Of a stretch of DNA of 16,632 bases, positions 14,848-16,632 are shown one piece after another. Each line of letters begins with the position of its first letter. The stretch's first letter is position 1. The translations under genes and the position numbers were made by a program. This DNA is from Magnetovibrio sp. (GTDB lineage Bacteria > Pseudomonadota > Alphaproteobacteria > Rhodospirillales > Magnetovibrionaceae). The stretch is taken from the NCBI GenBank assembly GCA_016763895.1, contig JAESSV010000092.1:1-16632 (forward strand), in the 5' to 3' direction. The notes beneath the pieces were generated by a model. It was given only the letters and a program-made list of their open reading frames with translations, had not been told where the DNA came from and searched no databases.

Positions 14848-15222
14848 CCCTAGATCTATAGACACCTTGCCGTTTAATAATGAAGCAAGGCGTTTTGATC
14901 ATGTCAGGTCTTCGTTACACACAAGACTTTAAGCGCGATGCGAATGTTCAGGTCACTGATCGTGGGGATTCCGTCAAGGGTGTTGCCACCAAATTGGGGA
15001 TCAGACCTAAATCACTTTATGACTGCTCCCAGAACCCATTACAGGGTTTTGGAAAGCGGGCTAAGGCATGGAAGGCTTAAAGATGAGCTCGCGCGCGTCA
15101 CAGAGGAGCGCGATACCCTTCCCCTGCAAGCTTTGCTTTACAAGGAGCGCTAAGGCGCAAATAAAGCCACGATGTACTTCGCAACAGATGCCAAGTGAAG
15201 GACGGCTCCGTCAAGCATGATC
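14847..15222 (+). mobile_element. Degraded IS3-family element, copy B
   Basis: The left end (CCCCTAG...ACCTTGCCGTTTAA) and the orfA match copy A at 3839. OrfA starts at ATG 14901 and reads MSGLRYTQDFKRDANVQVTD with KLGIRPKSLYDC, the helix-turn-helix start; the frame ends at 15080. The leucine-zipper part continues in another frame (LKDELARVTEERDTL), so there is a frameshift. Only the first bases of orfB may remain before similarity ends near 15222. This copy keeps the 89 bases that copy A has lost. Confidence 0.75.
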
Positions 15223-15439
15223 TATCGTACGCCCAAGGGGCCCGGATACCGGATAACCCAACCGTGGAAAGCGTTTCTTTAGCTTCGTGCTGAGTCTAAA
15301 ATTTGGAATTTTTAATTCTAAATTCAGGTTTGGTCTGTCGTTTTGAGGAGCTTTTTTGTGACATCTCCTTGGGACATTTATAGTGAACCCTTTTTGTAAG
15401 GAGATAATCATCTTTGATTTTCTCAAACTCAAATCACCA
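15223..15439. other. Non-coding-looking stretch
   Basis: I see no supported gene here. A TAAGGAGATAATCATC motif at ~15399 resembles a ribosome-binding site for the frame that leads into the next fragment, but no usual start codon follows in frame until 15440. Confidence 0.3.
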
Positions 15440-15721
15440 ATGGCCCGGTCCTATATCGTGGATTACGGCGACGTTAAGAAAACCAAGAAAGCTTTAAAGG
15501 ATCAATTGGCCCAACAGTCAAAATCAACTTAGCAAACACTCCGGCACCTCGGACGGGTTTTCTCGGCTCACCTTAGACACCCATGACAAATTTCAAGATA
15601 CAATCTTGGATGCACAAGATGAAGTTTACAAACTTAAACAGGAACTTGAACAAAAAATTTCTGATGCGGACGCAAACGTTGCTGCATTAAAAAGCACAGG
15701 AACGATTTGCAAGTCGCGATA
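15440..15721 (+). pseudogene. Frameshifted fragment of a Lys/Gln-rich, coiled-coil-like protein
   Basis: ATG 15440 opens a 30-codon frame (MARSYIVDYGDVKKTKKALK...). After a shift near its end the plus strand continues open as KHSGTSDGFSRLTLDTHDKF, then KLKQELEQKISDADANVAAL, to a stop near 15721. The second part is strongly heptad-like and probably coiled coil. I do not recognise the family. The frame change makes it a likely pseudogene, or two joined fragments. Confidence 0.35.
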
Positions 15722-15776
15722 ACTGAACATGACCGTCGGTTAAAGTTTGTGAAGCCGAACATGATGTTGTTGGGAT

Positions 15777-16232
15777 GTTTTTTTTGTAAAGGTCATCATA
15801 TTCTTGAATCATTTTAAGCACGTCTTCCTCTGACCTCGTCTAAATGCATGTAACCAATCAATAGCTTCCCGTAGAGATTTGTTTTCAATAACGAGTTTTC
15901 CATCGTCTAGCATACAATTAAGAAGAACCTCAATTTCAGGACCCTTTTCTTCACCAAAGCCCACAAAACTCATGGCCGTTAGCCGGGAATTATTTAACGT
16001 AGCTTCCGTCATTAAAGGCTCGATTGCCTTTCGATACTCGCATTGTCGTTTTTGTATAAATAATATCTAAAAGACGACCAGTCTCAGTCTGATCTTTATT
16101 GGTGAAGGCTTGTTTAGCCTGTTGGACAAGTTGGGTGATATTAGAAGATTCACGAACATTCGCAGCAACGACAGCGCTTGCAAAAAGAACAACGTTAATC
16201 AAACCTATAAGAATATGTAGAAAGTATCTCAG
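15777..16232 (-). pseudogene. Exported or membrane-anchored hypothetical protein with two frameshifts
   Basis: The minus strand encodes one protein spread over three frames. The first part has a hydrophobic leader (LRYFLHILIGLINVVLFASA) ending VVAANV, a likely signal peptide, then a helical stretch with TQLVQQAKQAFTNKDQTETG. It shifts near 16030 into CEYRKAIEPLMTEATLNNSR, with EIEVLLNCMLDDGKLVIENK further on. A second shift near 15840 leads to SEEDVLKMIQEYDDLYKK. The codon where the start would be expected is CTG (16230-16232), directly after a TGA, so the start may be mutated as well. I do not recognise the family. Confidence 0.45.
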
Positions 16233-16372
16233 TCAAAGATGCTAGCCAACAAACGATTGTTCACATAGCTGAACATAGCTAAATATAGAAAATATTTATT
16301 AAAGGTGCACTTACAGAACCCTTACGGCCCATCATGGGTCGCAGCCATTTCTTCTAAGTCATTGAAAGCAAA

Positions 16373-16421
16373 TGGTGCACCCGACGAGGTTCGAACTCAT
16401 GACCTCTGCCTTCGGAGGGCA
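16373..16421 (-). repeat. 3' half of tRNA-Arg(CCG), candidate att site
   Basis: On the minus strand the segment reads through the anticodon loop CTCCGAA, the 3' anticodon stem GGCAG, variable loop AGGTC, a well-paired T arm with loop TTCGAAC, the 3' acceptor strand CGGGTGC, discriminator A and an encoded CCA (16373-16375). The sequence 5' of the anticodon stem is not a D arm or acceptor strand, so this is not a complete tRNA. A CCA-ended 3' half-tRNA is what integration into a tRNA gene leaves at one end of an element. Confidence 0.85.
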
Positions 16422-16525
16422 TTTCTATGCCGTTGCTATGCAAGCGAATTTACGCTAGTGCTTTGATTTTGTTATATAGTGGAGTGCAGTCGATTCCGGT
16501 AAAATGCAATAAAATTCGGACTGAG

Positions 16526-16555
16526 TGTCCCAAATTTGTCCCAAATTGTCCCAAG
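16526..16555. repeat. Three phased TGTCCCAAA repeats, possible integrase arm sites
   Basis: TGTCCCAAAT (16526), TTGTCCCAAAT (16536) and TTGTCCCAAG (16546) recur every 10-11 bases, one helical turn, between the tRNA-Arg half and the ORF at 16603. This position and phasing suit binding sites of a tyrosine recombinase or its excisionase. Confidence 0.6.
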
Positions 16556-16602
16556 ATAATGCGGCATAAATTTTCTTTTATAACTCACTAAAGTCTTGTA
16601 TT

Positions 16603-16632
16603 ATGAGTTATAGAAAAGGGATTTATCGCTCA
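16603..16632 (+). CDS. First ten codons of an ORF leaving the window, possibly an integrase
   Basis: ATG 16603 opens MSYRKGIYRS up to the window edge. It sits 180 bases beyond a tRNA-Arg half-gene and just after phased repeats, a typical position for an integrase gene. The ten residues are too few to identify the family and no clear ribosome-binding site is visible, so this rests on context. Confidence 0.35.
   Translation, partial: MSYRKGIYRS

Noticed and set aside
15211..15432. 73-residue minus-strand ORF
   Set aside because: Basic, low-information translation with no motif, overlapping the end of the IS copy B; no ribosome-binding site supports it.
16526..16555. CRISPR-like repeats
   Set aside because: Units are ~10 bases with no spacers; phased protein-binding sites explain them better.

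Overview
The window looks like an alphaproteobacterial chromosome, probably a Rhodospirillales-type marine or aquatic lineage. The evidence is the rplU-rpmA-obgE order, an L21 with a long Lys/Ala-rich tail, an ITPAEA...GTINPRTG peptidoglycan-binding-like protein, and integrases that begin MATILxRxPYQWQAKVRRKGYP. The genus is inference. The first 1.6 kb is conserved core. The rest is a worn accessory region full of gene stumps, IS fragments, duplicated scraps and AT-rich foreign genes, and it ends at a tRNA half-gene next to what may be the start of another integrative element.

Layout. (1) 1-1600, minus strand: obgE (5' part only), rpmA and rplU under a strong sigma70-type promoter, bounded upstream by a terminator. 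(2) 1600-3800, minus strand: a membrane-protein stump, then a two-gene AT-rich operon of a DUF4760-like membrane protein carrying one in-frame amber codon and an ATP-grasp protein of the glutathione-synthetase (GshB) type. (3) 3839-4823: a degraded IS3-family element, a possible tRNA-Met 3' fragment and the C-terminal catalytic half of a tyrosine recombinase. (4) 5034-9358, plus strand: the one intact, coherent system of the island. It encodes a VioB-type ferritin-like protein, a LodA/GoxA-family oxidase expected to carry cysteine tryptophylquinone (CTQ), and a LodB-type FAD enzyme expected to mature that cofactor. (5) 9360-14140: IS scraps, a membrane-anchored hypothetical protein, a 5'-truncated MORN-repeat protein, a small membrane protein, a low-complexity peptidoglycan-binding-like protein, partial duplications of these, and the frameshifted N-terminal part of a tyrosine recombinase. 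(6) 14346-16370: short hypothetical genes, a Sel1-like stump cut by a second copy of the IS3 element, and frameshifted pseudogenes. (7) 16373-16632: the 3' half of a tRNA-Arg(CCG), three phased TGTCCCAAA repeats and ten codons of an ORF leaving the window.

How it fits together. The quinoprotein operon is the part most likely to be functional: LodA would oxidatively deaminate an amino acid or an amino group on a protein, releasing ammonia and hydrogen peroxide, and LodB would build the CTQ. The ferritin-like gene just upstream may act on the product or deal with iron or peroxide; its role is unknown. The recombinase N-terminal part (about 14.1 kb) and C-terminal part (about 4.8 kb) lie on the same strand in the right order. 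One reading is that a single integrase gene was split by about 9 kb of DNA that includes the quinoprotein operon. No CRISPR array and no complete tRNA or rRNA gene was seen.
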